This document shows positions 22,381 to 33,210 of a DNA stretch of 44,817 nucleotides, one piece after another. A program made the translations under genes and the position numbers. The stretch lies in the NCBI GenBank assembly GCA_002270565.1, contig NQMI01000231.1:1-44817 (forward strand). The letters are read 5' to 3'. The DNA is from Stenocarpella maydis (Eukaryota > Ascomycota > Sordariomycetes > Diaporthales > Diaporthaceae). The stretch's first letter is position 1, and every line of letters begins with the position of its first letter. The notes beneath the pieces were generated by a model. The model saw only the letters and a list, made by a program, of their open reading frames with translations. It was not told where the DNA came from and did no database searches.

Positions 22381-23862
22381 ATGAGATCCTCCGCCATTCT
22401 CCCGCTGGCTGCGGCCGCCAGTGCATTCGTCGTCCCGGACCTCGAGACCTTCTCCCAACTTCCCGTCCACGCCCAACAGCCGAACCACGACGACAGCTCG
22501 TGGCAGGACTGGTTCCCCTCGGCTGGCCCCATTGCCCACGATGTCGTAGACTCGCTGTCCTCCGGCGTGGAGGAGACCTTGGATGCCGTCAGGGGGAAGC
22601 TCGAGACGGGTTTCGAGTCTCTCTTCGACGAGGACGCTACCAGCACCTTTGAGGAGCTCGACGCCTGGGACAGGCCCCACCACGGGCACCACGGGCATCA
22701 CGGGCACCACGGGCACCACGGGCACCACGGCCCGCACAAGAAGTCAGACCTGACCATATATCAACTCATCAGCCAGAGCAAGTACACGACCAGGTTTGCC
22801 GAGCTCGTAAGCGAGCATGAGGATATCGTGCAGCTGCTCAACAGCACCAAGGCCAACTATACCCTCTTTGCCCCCGTCGACAGCGCCTTCGAGCATATCC
22901 CCAAGCACGGCAAGAAGCCCAGCAAGGAGTTTGTCGAGTCGGTGCTGAAGTACCACATCGGGCTGGGCCTGTACCCCGCCGGCCGCGTACTCGTGACACA
23001 CACCCTGCCCACCGCCCTGGACGAGCCTCTTCTCGGCGATAAGCCGCAGCGCCTCCGGACCAGCGTTGGGGTGCTGTCTGGTGTCAGGGTCAACTTCTAT
23101 AGCAAGGTGGTCGCAGTCGACATCGTAAGTCGTCCCCGCCCGAGACCCTACCCCGATGGCGATGCTAACACGGCGCCGCCGCCACAGGGAGCCAAGAACG
23201 GCGTGATCCACGCCGTCAAGAGCCTCCTGGTGCCGCCGCCCTTTGTCGGCCGCGAGCTGTCCCTCTTCCCCGGCAGGTTCTCGACGCTCCTGCTCGCGTT
23301 CGACAAGACCAACTTCACCTCGTTTGTCCACGGGCAGGTGATGGAGGGCTCGACCGTCTTCGCGCCGGACAACCACGCCTTCCAGAAGCTCGGCCCCGCC
23401 GCCAACGCGTTCCTGTTCAACACGGAGACGGGCCTCCGGTACCTCAAGGCCATCCTCAAGTACCACGTGGTCGCCAACGAGACCGTGTACAGCGACGCGT
23501 ACTACTCGCCGTCCTCGGCCGGGGCACCAGACGACGTCGGGCGGGGGCACTACCACCTCGACCTGCCGACGCTGCTCGGGGACAAGAGCATTGCGGTTGA
23601 CGTGGCCAGGTGGGGCGGGTTCATCCGTGTCAAGATCAATGGGTACATCCCCATCACCGTGCAGGACGCCATCGCCAAGAACGGCGTCATCCACGTGCCT
23701 GCCAGCGTGCTCATCCCGCCTCACAAACACCACAGTGGCGGGGAGGAGTCCACGGCTGGCGGCGAGATCAGCGTGGAGGAGCTGAAGGAGAGGCTTGCTG
23801 GGTATGTCGAGGGCGAGGAGGAGCAGGGCGGGCAGCCTGGCAAGACTGAGGTCGAGCTGTAG
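22381..23862 (+). CDS. Secreted protein with two fasciclin (FAS1) domains
   Basis: FAS1 proteins act in cell adhesion and wall association at the cell surface. Two exons, 22381-23124 and 23188-23862, give 472 aa. The intron of 63 nt (gtaagt ... gctaaca ... ccacag) is a multiple of three with no stop, so retention would only insert 21 residues. A signal peptide covers about residues 1-15 (ends AASA). A Gly-His-His repeat at about 98-117 could bind metal. FAS1 domain 1 spans about 122-270 (TLFAPVDSAFEHI, LKYHIG), and domain 2 about 285-430 (STVFAPDNHAFQKL, LKYHVV, NGVIHVPASVLIPP). No GPI signal or transmembrane helix is seen at the C-terminus, which is Glu/Gly-rich. Confidence 0.93.
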   Translation: MRSSAILPLAAAASAFVVPDLETFSQLPVHAQQPNHDDSSWQDWFPSAGPIAHDVVDSLSSGVEETLDAVRGKLETGFESLFDEDATSTFEELDAWDRPHHGHHGHHGHHGHHGHHGPHKKSDLTIYQLISQSKYTTRFAELVSEHEDIVQLLNSTKANYTLFAPVDSAFEHIPKHGKKPSKEFVESVLKYHIGLGLYPAGRVLVTHTLPTALDEPLLGDKPQRLRTSVGVLSGVRVNFYSKVVAVDIVSRPRPRPYPDGDANTAPPPQGAKNGVIHAVKSLLVPPPFVGRELSLFPGRFSTLLLAFDKTNFTSFVHGQVMEGSTVFAPDNHAFQKLGPAANAFLFNTETGLRYLKAILKYHVVANETVYSDAYYSPSSAGAPDDVGRGHYHLDLPTLLGDKSIAVDVARWGGFIRVKINGYIPITVQDAIAKNGVIHVPASVLIPPHKHHSGGEESTAGGEISVEELKERLAGYVEGEEEQGGQPGKTEVEL

Positions 23863-24673
23863 GCATCTGATTTGATAGGTTGCACTGCATGAACTGGGCG
23901 GGATCGGCATATGATTGATCAGTCATGCAACCTTGCAGCACGTAAAAGTGGCGGCATCTTGGAGCGAATAGAACAAACCGCTTTACAGTGCGCGGATGAG
24001 AAAGGGAAAATGTTCCGGGCGATCTAGATTGCATTGCAGAGCAACAATTCTGCGTACGGTCTGCTTGAGTAGGTAGCTTGAGGTTTCGAATCTGGCGTAC
24101 AAGGTTGGTGGGGGGGGGGTTGGCTTGCATTGGACCATCACAGCCCCACAACATAACATTAGCCGACATCTGGCAGACACGACAGCAACCCAGTTATTCG
24201 GAATGTAGACAGACGTCATGGTTTTCTGAAGCAATTCATTGGCTCCAAAGTACCAATATTTTTTTTTATAAAAAAAAAAATGGATAGCCGTATCCAGGGC
24301 CCCCCCTCCCCCCCTCCCCCCCTTCCCCCCCCTTCCCACCCGCCAAACCCGGTGGCTTCTCACTTCAGGGTCACACCGCATAGGTCACGGATGCACCGAC
24401 CACAGGGTAAGGTGTCATGAATAAGATGTAGAGAGGTCTGTGTCAAAAGATATCAGGCTAAATAGTCTACGGGAATGCAGAAACTGATAGGTTGGGCCTG
24501 TCCATCAATCCCCTGGAATGCATTAGTGGACCATGATATGATAACCCTGACAGGGTTGCACACTTGGCAGGTAAACAACAGGCTTGCGTCGCATGCACGC
24601 TGCTCGCACCACAACCCACCCTCCCACCGCACCCAGCCTGACCACCATCTCGCAACACCAATCAAGGGTCACG
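23863..24673. other. Intergenic region with homopolymer tracts
   Basis: No gene. Contains a G-run at about 24108-24118, an A/T inverted repeat at 24258-24281 and a long pyrimidine tract at 24298-24345. The last ~100 bases are the 5' leader of the transporter gene. Confidence 0.55.
24298..24345 (-). repeat. C-tract / minus-strand G-quadruplex candidate
   Basis: At least four runs of six to eight C separated by single or double T occur on the plus strand, so the minus strand carries four or more G-runs with one- to two-base loops. It lies about 330 bp upstream of the transporter ATG. Confidence 0.6.
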
Positions 24674-26333
24674 ATGCCTTCCGCTGCCCCAGGCGACGGC
24701 GCAGAGAGGCCCCTGCTGGCCGGCACGCGGGGCCACGACGGCACGTACGGGACTCGCGACCAGAGAGGGAGCTTCGCCAGGAACCTGGGCGCGCTGGACG
24801 CCTTCGCCATCATAGCCAGCATCGTCATCGGCAGCGGCATCTTCACGTCGCCAGGGTCCATCGACACCAACGTGCCGTCGCCGGGGGCCGCGCTGGCCGT
24901 GTGGCTCGTCGGCGGCGTCCTGGCCTGGACCGGTGCGGCCACCATGGCCGAGCTGGGCACCGCCATCCCCGGCGAGGGAGGAGTCCAGCCCTTTCTCAGG
25001 TACATCTATGGCGATGTCCTCGGCCACCTCGCTGCCTGGACCTGGGTCGTCGCCGTCATGCCCGCCACCCTGGCCATCCTGAGCATCGTCTTCGTGGAGA
25101 GCATCTTCTCCGCCGCCGGCGTGACCGACAGGGCCGCCAGCCTCCTGCACAAGCTGCTGTCCGTCCTCATCATGGCCGTCATGAACCTCGCCAACTCCAT
25201 CAGCACCAGGGCCAGCACCCGCCTGAACGCCTTCTTCGTGACGACCAAGTTCGTCAGCATCTTCGCCGTCGTGCTCGCCGGCGCCGTCGTCCTGGTCATG
25301 CAGCTGGCCGGCCGTGACACAGGGGTCGGGGCCGGCGACTGGATCAGGAGGAACTGGTTCGCCGACCGGGACACGGTCGCCCCGGACGGCAGCGTCACCC
25401 ACTGGCAGGATGTCAGCACCTGGGAGCTGCTCGGCCACCTCTCCGCCGCGCTGTACGGCGCCCTCTGGGCCTACTCTGGCTGGGACAAGGGCATCTACGT
25501 CTCGGCGGAGCTGTCCGACCCGGTGAGGCAGCTGCCGCTTGCCATCAACACGGCCATCCCCACCATTATCGCCTGCTTCCTCGTCACCAATGCTGCGTAC
25601 TACATCCTGCTGCCCTGGGACGTGGTGTCTACGACCGACAGCGTGGCCGTGGTACGTATCCGCCCCCCCCCCCCAAAGATCCATCGGGTCCCGACCTTCC
25701 TCCTCGCGCTAAAATACACGACTTAGACCGCAGTCACCCGGCTCCTGGCGCGGCTTCGATCGCAGACCGCCTCTCATATCCTCCGTCCGTAGCCGCTCCC
25801 TGCTGGGCAACTCCTTCTCGCGGCCGCATGGCCGTGCAGGGCCAACGCAGACTGGCTGCCCAGGCCCTTCGCCGAGCTCGGGCACCTCGGACCCGGGCCG
25901 GCGAAGCCGCAGCCGGCCGGGGACAGCGCCGACGGCGTGCGCGGCGGCGCGACGACGCGGGCCAAGAGGGCTGCGACGCGCGCTCAAGCGCCATCCGCTC
26001 ACCCTCAACACGGCCCTGTCCGCCCTCTTCATCTTCCTCGGCGACTTCCGCTCCCTCCTCACCTTCAACGGCCTGGGCGAGTACACCTTCTTCTTCCTGA
26101 CCGTCCTCGGCGCCGTGGTCCTGCGCTTCCGCGAGCCCGCCCTGCGAAGGCCGTACAGGCCGCTGCTGGCCGTCCCCGTCGTCTTCACGGTCGTCAGCGG
26201 CTTCGTGCTCGTGCGGGGCGCCGTGTTTGCGCCTGTGCCCGCGCTGGTGCTCGTCGTCGTCTGGGCCGCTGGTGTCCTGTTTTATCTAGTCCGGCGGAAG
26301 CGGGCTGCCATGCTGGCGCAGGGCGATTCTTAG
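24674..26333 (+). pseudogene. APC-superfamily (LAT-type) amino-acid transporter, frame-broken 3' half
   Basis: Amino-acid permease of the plasma membrane, normally with 12 transmembrane helices. Exon 1 (24674-25651) is intact: an acidic N-terminus, then GSGIFTSPGSIDTN (the APC helix-1 signature), GEGGVQPFLRYIYGD and GALWAYSGWDKG. A 75-nt intron (gtacgt ... acttag, 25652-25726) follows. After the splice, TAVTRL continues in frame, but the expected helices are then found in four frame registers between about 25745 and 26004: SLLGNSF, then a Met-Ala-Val block, then NADWLPRPFAELGHLG, then LNTALSALFIFLGDF. From 26004 to 26333 the frame is intact to the last helix and stop. Either the gene is a young pseudogene or the GC-rich assembly has base-level errors. 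ATGs up to about 80 nt upstream are alternatives for the start. Confidence 0.8.
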
Positions 26334-26934
26334 GCGGGTACATTCGGTCGGGGTCTTGGCCGAGCCGGAGTCTCCTGCAGGGGTCTCTTTTTAGAAAGAG
26401 GGCACAAGGCAGTATCGTCTGCAATAGGATAAAGGTGACGCTTGGGCCCGGTGTCTGCGGCATAGTCACGCATCTCAGGCTGCCGTGCGTTCTACAATGA
26501 AATATTAAACTATCTCCTACCTCACGCGTCATGTACCTCTTTTCTTGTTTTATAGCACTCATGAGCATCCGGACTGGGCCTACAGATTGCAACTACATAC
26601 TGCTAGAGCTCGGGTCTTGTGTAGGAAATGTCAAGAGGTACAAAGGTGGGACGATACCATAATCATAGCAGATACCAACACTTTTCCATATCGTAAAAAG
26701 CCTCTACCAAAGCAATCTCTAAGAGACACAAATTCTCGCCAGCGGCTCTCCCACATACTCGAATCCTTGACATGCTCTTTCCATTTCCACTGCTAATATG
26801 ACGCCACCAGAAGCCCAATTGCTGCCGGCAATGGTGGGCTCACCTATTTACGTCCCTCTGGTCTTACAAGGACGGTGTGCTTGGAATCGATTACACTGGG
26901 CTCCTACGGCTTTCGGGTATCATCTGACTAACGG
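26334..26934. other. Intergenic, convergent ends of two genes
   Basis: 3' flanks of the transporter (plus) and of the zincin/b5 gene (minus). No gene recognised. Confidence 0.55.
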
Positions 26935-29900
26935 CTACATAGCACGGCGCTTGAACGCTGATATGCCTTCTATTTCCTCGTCGTAGTCATCGTCGTCACC
27001 CTCGGCGACCCGGTTGGCTGGTGTCTTGCTATGCACCAGCACGCCGATTACCCTGTAGGAGAACTCCTTCTCGAGCCGCCTGGAAAATCTTCCCGTTGGG
27101 ATTATCTGTCCCTTGTATCTATCGATCGTTTCCGACAGGCTGTCCTCGAATTCCCAGAGCGCTGCCGCCTTGTGAGCAAAAGGTCTCATGCAGCCACCGG
27201 CTGCATGTACTCACCGGTGACGTCGTAGACATATCCTCCATAGCTGACCCAGACGGACCTTGCCAGGTTGGTGCTGACACCTGAGCCCGGTATCGTAACG
27301 GCAGACCCGTCCTTTGACGCCAGCTCTTCGTGTGTGACCTCGAGCAGCGGAGGCGGGATCTTGGCAACAATGAGTTCCCTCCTAGAGACGAGACCCAGCA
27401 GGAAATCTGATTCATCATCATCCCCAAGCTCGGATGTCACCTTCTCGGACGCGTCGGTCCCGCGGAGCGATTGAGTAGCCCCCTGGATTTCCCTCCAGCC
27501 GGGGACCATCCCCGCGTCGATGGCTAAGACAATACCGTCAGAATGTTTTCAATTATCCGTGGTTCACTATCCTGTGCATTGGCCCCCCTGCGTGAGATAC
27601 CCAGGCTGTCCAAACGGGGGGGGGGGCAAGCAATAGATTCCCGTTCAGCGAGATACTTACGGGTTAGATCGTACACCATTCCATGCACTAGGATCTGGTT
27701 ATATGCAATTGGGAGGCTGTCCTCGCGTATCACCCGTCCGATCCGGAGGAAATCGTAGTCCTCCAAGCAGCGTTCGGCTTCAGAGTGATAGCAGCTGAAA
27801 GCCTCCGTCGCATCTTTACCCGCCAATTGTTCTATCAGAGTGGTGCCACCGGGGTGAAGATCCACGAAACCTGAATCGATGTTAACGCGTTACTATCGTC
27901 CATGGGGTTACCGGAAGGGAGTCTGGTCGCCTACCTGTGAGGTCGTAAACGTGGTCCCCAATTATTGTGTACATGCCCGTCTCTCTATGAGTATGCCAAG
28001 CAACCTCGTTTCGCGTGTATAGGTTTTCCGTGGACGCATCAGGACCCTTGGCCGGTCTGGGCTCAGCAAGCGCAGCGCACCTGTGTGGCCACAAATCATC
28101 AAGCACCTGTTGCAGCGTAGCGGTTTTCTCCTCGTCGATGGCAGGCAGGGGGTTCCCGCCCGGGTTGGACCTGAGCATCCTTCTCTGCTCCGGGCTCTTG
28201 AATGGAAAGGCTTATGGAGCCTCGGGTCAGCAGTAGGAACGATGCGAAATGTGCACACACGCGTGCGAGACCGACGTACCTGTGATATCGAAGATATCAG
28301 CACCGAGAAAGATCCAGAACGGCCGTCCGTAATCCCCGTCCCTTTCTGCAATTTCCTCACGCCTCATTGGGCGTATTAGTTTTCCTACAGGCTCCTGGGT
28401 TTCCTTCAGCTCCTGCTGGAAACCGGGCCGGGCCTTGAGGCCCCGGAGGCTCTTCTCGAGCACCGATGTGATATCAAACGCCTTATACCTTGCTCTCTCC
28501 GTTAGAACAGCTGCGCAGCCATCATCAGTGGATACTCGGACGTGATATAGCTTCTGACCTGGAGGCAGGAAAAGAGGATCTGGAACAAGTCACGCACCGG
28601 TAACATCATAGACGTCAAAGCCAGACGCTCCATCGTCGGCAAGTGCCCACAGGTCCGTACGGAACCGGTGGTTTCCCACATCGCCCACAGTGTGATGTAT
28701 CGATTGCCATGGCCGTTCAGGTGCTGACCTTCGTGCAGCCTTTGCACCCCTCAGCCCGCCGGACAATTCAGTGGCCCTGTCCGAGGGTTCCGATTGACCA
28801 CCAGATGGCTGACCTGTCGGGCTCCGAGACTGTGGCTGAGAGCCCCCGTCGCGAGGTGGACTCGCAGGCCCCACAGCGCTTGATATGCCAATCTCATGAA
28901 GCGCCTGGGTCAGGGTCTGGCCGGCGGTTTGAGGTGCTGGTCCGTTGTAATCTGGCGCCTGTGAGGCTGGTGCCGTCCCAGAGTGGCTTTGGTTTGCCCT
29001 GGCTCTCCAAGGTCGTATGTCAAAGTTGAAATTTGGCAGCCATTCAGCCTCCTCTGTCACCCTGGCGTCAGCCTCCGCCTGGCTCAGGGCGACCCAGAAG
29101 GCGTCTACAATATCCTTTGGCACGTCGCTGCCCAGCTTCCGCCGGGCGACCTCGGCTTTCAACTTGTCCAGGAGGGACTTCCGGCTGCCCAGGTCGCTGC
29201 CTTCCGCAATTGGGACATGCAATGTCGGTATGGTCTCGGTCCCAGCTGGGTACTTTTTCTGGCCGACGGCGTCGATAACCCAGGGCGTCCTGTTCTGGGA
29301 CTCTGCATACGCAAGAGCCTCAGCGCTTGGCGACCAACAATTTTGTGTTATGCCGAGTGACGTTCTGCTGTCTTCCTTGTCGCGTCGAGGCATGGTCGCC
29401 AGCATCAGGAACCCGACGGCGTCAGCAAACCACTCGACAGGCCTCCTGCCGAGTAAATCTCTGTTCCACAAGTCCTTGGTCAATACTACGCATGATCTTA
29501 CTGTGCGTGAAGCTGCACGCTCATCGCGCTGGATGTGCGCAGCTTGGAACTCCTTTATCGCGCTACGAATCTCAATCCGGCTGTGTATGGAACCTTCCCA
29601 TTCATTTAATGCGTCCTGACGCCTGTATTTTCACGGTCATTAGACAAGTATACACAACCCAGGGGGCTCCTAGAACAGGCAAGCACGTAGAAGCTCTGAA
29701 CAACGATGGAATCTTACCATGGTCGTAACCTCTTCCACAAATCGCGATGTTCCCTCCACTTGTCCCCAAGCAATTGCAGCTCGGGTTCTGCTTCGGTAGT
29801 GAAGTACTGTGCTTTACACCGTTGCAAGTTCCTGGGCAGCCCTCGGGACACTTTCTGCCTGAGTATTAGTGGGATCCGCAATGCCGTTAGCTGGTATTTC

Positions 29901-32077
29901 GGATAAATAACACTCCAGAAATGAGATGTAAAGAAGCCGCTACTGGTAGATAGTGGTACCAGGTGTTGGTACCATGAATCTCCTCTATGTTTAGCTTCAT
30001 CAACCCCCTTGCCTTGTTGTAAGAGAAGCCTATGGTTAGGAAAGTCCTCCATAGTCATTGACAGCATATGCTGGTTCCACTGCTTCCTCAGAGAGGGCAG
30101 CCTAGAAAGTGGGTGCCCAGTGATCCGGCCTCCGAACAATGCCGACTCCCAAGACTGCCCGAGCTCATTAATCCATTCCTCGACACCGTTGGTCGCTAAA
30201 AACTAACTCTTGGGTTAGCCTACATACGCACCACAAGGGAGCCGTTGCTTACTGGTTCATTTTTCATCATGTCTCTGGGGTTCTTGCGAGGGTGGAAGTA
30301 ATCGTGAACTTTGAAGATGGCATGCTAGAGCAGCTGCGTAAGTCCCCATGTACATCAAGCCGGTGTCGTCGCGGATGCACAGTGCTATTAGGATATCAGT
30401 TAATTTTCGTAAATTCCGTGTGCGTGCGTGGCAAAGCGGCCGAGGGGGCAATCAGTTGGTACGGACCTCGTAAACCGCTGTTTCTGCAAATGGCAAATCA
30501 CCTCTCACCATGGAATTGTGATTGTCCAGGCCTAAACTTACCGCCATCTCGTGCGCCAGCTTACTAAATTTCAGCGAACGTACCCGAAGAAGAGGGATAA
30601 ACACAAGGGGCAAACCCACAGTTTTGGCGACGTTGAATCTACTCCACGCCTTCTCGGACTCAGAAGTATTCTTGTCCAGCAATGGCCAAATCATTCCAGG
30701 ATTTATCAGTATGAGCACGAATTGATTTAGATTGCCTTCCCCTTGGGTATTATCCCGATAGGATACAGTACTACCGTACTACAACCCAAGAATGCCATCA
30801 GATCAGGTCGGCCAAGACAACCAGAGTACTGCTGGTATCGCTGTGGTTCAAAATACCCATGAAACAGGAAGTGACTACCTACCGTGAGGTTTCTTTTTCC
30901 CACAGTTCCAGCAGGAAGGAAGGTGATGGTGATCCTATCAGCATATTCGCCGAGCTTTTTCAATACGTCGCTAGTTTCGGCGTCGGTCGGAGTTCCCGGA
31001 AATGTAGCCTGAAACGGCCCTTCAGAGAGGTTGTACGGTATTGGTCCATTCCACTGGGCCTTGGTCTTGTCAAAGGACAAGATAGCATGGTAACTGTGAT
31101 TCTCTTGTTAGCACAGTAGAAGTTCAAAACTCTCGGTGGTCCGTCTTCGAAATCACGTACAAAGGTAGACTACATGATGCCCTGAAGAAAGCACTGGCCG
31201 CTTGGATACAGGGTGCCAATTTATCCCATAGTACGGTATTGTCAACACTCCATATGTCTGTGTCTGACAGACCGTCAATGAGGTCGCCTGCGAATCCTTC
31301 CTTGATAGGTTTATCCACATTGTACCATCTTTTCTGCGTTCAGAGGGACACGATCAATCACAGACCTAATCTTTCGTCTGCAAGCGTGGAGAGACAGGGG
31401 TTTGAAGATGCGAAGGAGGTCGTCTGCTGTGTTGCATGTGTGCTGTAGAGTCTGTTTACCTTCTGGAAGGCAGCCTCCCAGGTGCTTTCAAGGCCTTCGA
31501 GGTCACAAGTCTTTGGGGGCACAGCCTCATTGAGAGCCACGGCTTGCGCTATGCGATGTCAGCGGAAAGAAAATATGAGCTGGCTGGGATTGGCATGAGT
31601 ACGAGACTAGCACCATGCGTGAAGCCCACTTGTGGTGGGATTAAAGGGTTTGGGGTGAAAATGTACCAGTTATCAATCCACTCAACTTCTTCCTCTGGTG
31701 TTTCTCCTCTTCCAGGAAGAGCAGGTCAAGCTCTTCGTCAGTGGGTCGAGGTATCGGCGGTGCATCTTGAGGAATAGGGTGAGGCTTGAATGGATCTAGG
31801 TCCGGGAACCTACATGTCTCGTGTCAATTATCACGTTGACCTTGTACAGTCGTGAATTTTACCGGGGATGGAGTCCTGATGACTGATTTTCTCTAAAAGG
31901 GTACACTGATGAGACTCCATATTTTTGCGCGTACGGCGTCGGCGGACTTCTTTGTTGCGGAGCCACAGTTTGTACCGAAGAAGGTGAAGAGGAAGCTCCG
32001 GATGATGCCTGGGCTGGCGGAGCGGACGGGCCAGGAGGTACCTGATGTGGTGGAATGGACGGCCCGGGTGAGGCCAT
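26935..32077 (-). CDS. Large protein: HExxH zincin-like domain plus serial cytochrome b5-like segments
   Basis: My model has 14 exons on the minus strand: 32077-31863, 31809-31667, 31548-31460, 31333-31157, 31101-30883, 30778-30542, 30324-30253, 30202-29718, 29622-28598, 28510-28280, 28210-27935, 27870-27661, 27523-27215 and 27161-26935. They read in one frame for about 1304 aa. The start MASPGPSIPPHQ opens a Pro/Ser-rich N-terminus. The splice 30542/30324 creates LAHEMAHAIF (His357, Glu358, His361), a zincin motif, followed by EEWINELGQSWESALFGG, a likely third-ligand region. A Ser/Pro/Gln-rich linker lies near 770-850. The C-terminal third has five VYDVT-like strands at about 882-887, 961-964, 1052-1056, 1122-1126 and 1225-1229. 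Only one leads into a full haem-binding site (DLHPGGTTL, His1062, then His1085 in SCYHSE). No membrane segment is obvious. Function is unknown; some splice sites (31157, 31548, 28510) are less certain, and a split into two genes cannot be excluded. Confidence 0.72.
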
Positions 32078-32400
32078 CTCGCGATATCAACTCAAGCTCC
32101 TATGCCTCTTGATCGCGCTCGTGCATGGGCTAGACGTTGAGTGAGTCTACCATTACGGCACAGAAATGTCAGAACCACCAAAATTGAGGGACTATCGTAC
32201 TTTCTATTGCTCTCAGACCGGATCCGTCGGCTTAGGGCCTCGCACAATGCCAACTCCGTGACTTCATGTTGGCAAAATCCTTTGTAACTACCGCTAAGCG
32301 TGCTGACAAAAACCGCTCGCGGCCCGCGGGCTGTCCTCAAACCTCATTGGTCCAGCACGGCACCTTGATTTGAGATTTCCATGACAAGGCTTCCCAGATG

Positions 32401-32402
<2 letters not shown>

Positions 32403-32438
<36 letters not shown>
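32403..32438 (-). repeat. 36-nt T homopolymer (A36 on the minus strand)
   Basis: An uninterrupted run of 36 T. On the minus strand it is a poly(A) run 28 nt after the stop codon of the HD-domain gene and about 330 bp upstream of the zincin/b5 gene start. Length may be affected by assembly. Confidence 0.85.
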
Positions 32439-32440
<2 letters not shown>

Positions 32441-32466
32441 GCAGGTTCAACTCAGCGGGCAGAGCC

Positions 32467-33210
32467 TCATGTCAAGCCCAAGGTTTCGCTCTCCCACCAT
32501 CCCCTGAATACCTTCAACCTCTCAGTGCGCTCCCGCGCGAGCTGCCTCCCAGTCTCGGTCTTCATCATGCCCTCCAAAAGCTCCAGCTTCTCTTGAAAGT
32601 GGTCGACACATCCGCCGAGGCCGCGCGCGCTCATCTTTGCGCCTCCAAACGTGAAGCAGCGTGCGATGCCCACGGCGCCGATCGCATCGAGCCTGTCGGC
32701 ATCCTGTACGATGGCCAGCTCCGGAATGGAGGCGATCTTATCCATGATCTTCTGCGGGTCCTTCTTCTCGGTGGAGAAAGACACATGGAGGACGAGGTCC
32801 TGAACGGTGTCGGCAAGACCGGCGGGGCAGCCCCTCTCGAGGAGGACGTCCCTGACGAGGGTGGTTGAGTCCTGGCCGGGTAGGAGGTATTTGCGGTCGC
32901 CAACATCGTGAAGTAGGGCTCCGAGTATCACAAGTGACTGGTCATACTTCGGCTTGACACCTGTCTCGCTTTGGCTTTCCTTGTCGAGGATGACCATCGC
33001 TATGCGATGGACCCGTTCGATGTGGTTGTAGTCGTGCGAAGGGTCGTAGTGAGACATGTACTCCTTGACATAGGCTGAGACCGATTGTATGAGCTCCCCA
33101 TGGGTCGCGGACCCGTTTTGGGTTATGGAAGGCATGGGCTCTTTTGTGTCTCCCACGGACGTTGTTCTCTTCGTCTGGGCGCCCACTTGTTTCATCAAGA
33201 CCTCATCCAT
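32467..33210 (-). CDS. HD-domain metal-dependent phosphohydrolase
   Basis: Single exon of 247 aa. HD-superfamily proteins hydrolyse phosphoester bonds, often of nucleotides; the substrate here is not known. The metal-binding signature is complete: HDYNHIERVHRIA (His63), LGALLHDVGDRKY (His101-Asp102) and IVQDADRLDAIGAVGIAR (Asp170, Asp172). The layout matches the YedJ-type bacterial and fungal family. The frame stays open upstream to about 33417, but the first ATG is at 33210 and the domain starts well inside. No signal peptide. The gene is intronless and followed closely by the A36 run. It is in tandem with the zincin/b5 gene downstream. Confidence 0.9.
   Translation of the reverse strand: MDEVLMKQVGAQTKRTTSVGDTKEPMPSITQNGSATHGELIQSVSAYVKEYMSHYDPSHDYNHIERVHRIAMVILDKESQSETGVKPKYDQSLVILGALLHDVGDRKYLLPGQDSTTLVRDVLLERGCPAGLADTVQDLVLHVSFSTEKKDPQKIMDKIASIPELAIVQDADRLDAIGAVGIARCFTFGGAKMSARGLGGCVDHFQEKLELLEGMMKTETGRQLARERTERLKVFRGWWESETLGLT

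Noticed and set aside
22744..23910. 388-residue open frame antisense to the fasciclin gene
   Set aside because: A shadow of GC-rich coding DNA; composition is Arg/Val/Glu-rich without motifs.
24662..25684. 340-residue minus-strand frame opposite the transporter
   Set aside because: Low-complexity Gly/Asp/His-rich shadow of the transporter exon.
20551..26333. Possible secondary-metabolite cluster (PhlG-like, fasciclin, transporter)
   Set aside because: No backbone synthase, tailoring enzyme set or cluster regulator is present; adjacency alone is not evidence.
28511..28597. A 39-nt intron (28597-28559) at the exon 9/10 junction of the zincin/b5 gene
   Set aside because: It keeps the frame but is too short and lacks room for a branch site; the 87-nt alternative ending at 28511 also keeps the frame and has a CTGAT branch, so it was used.
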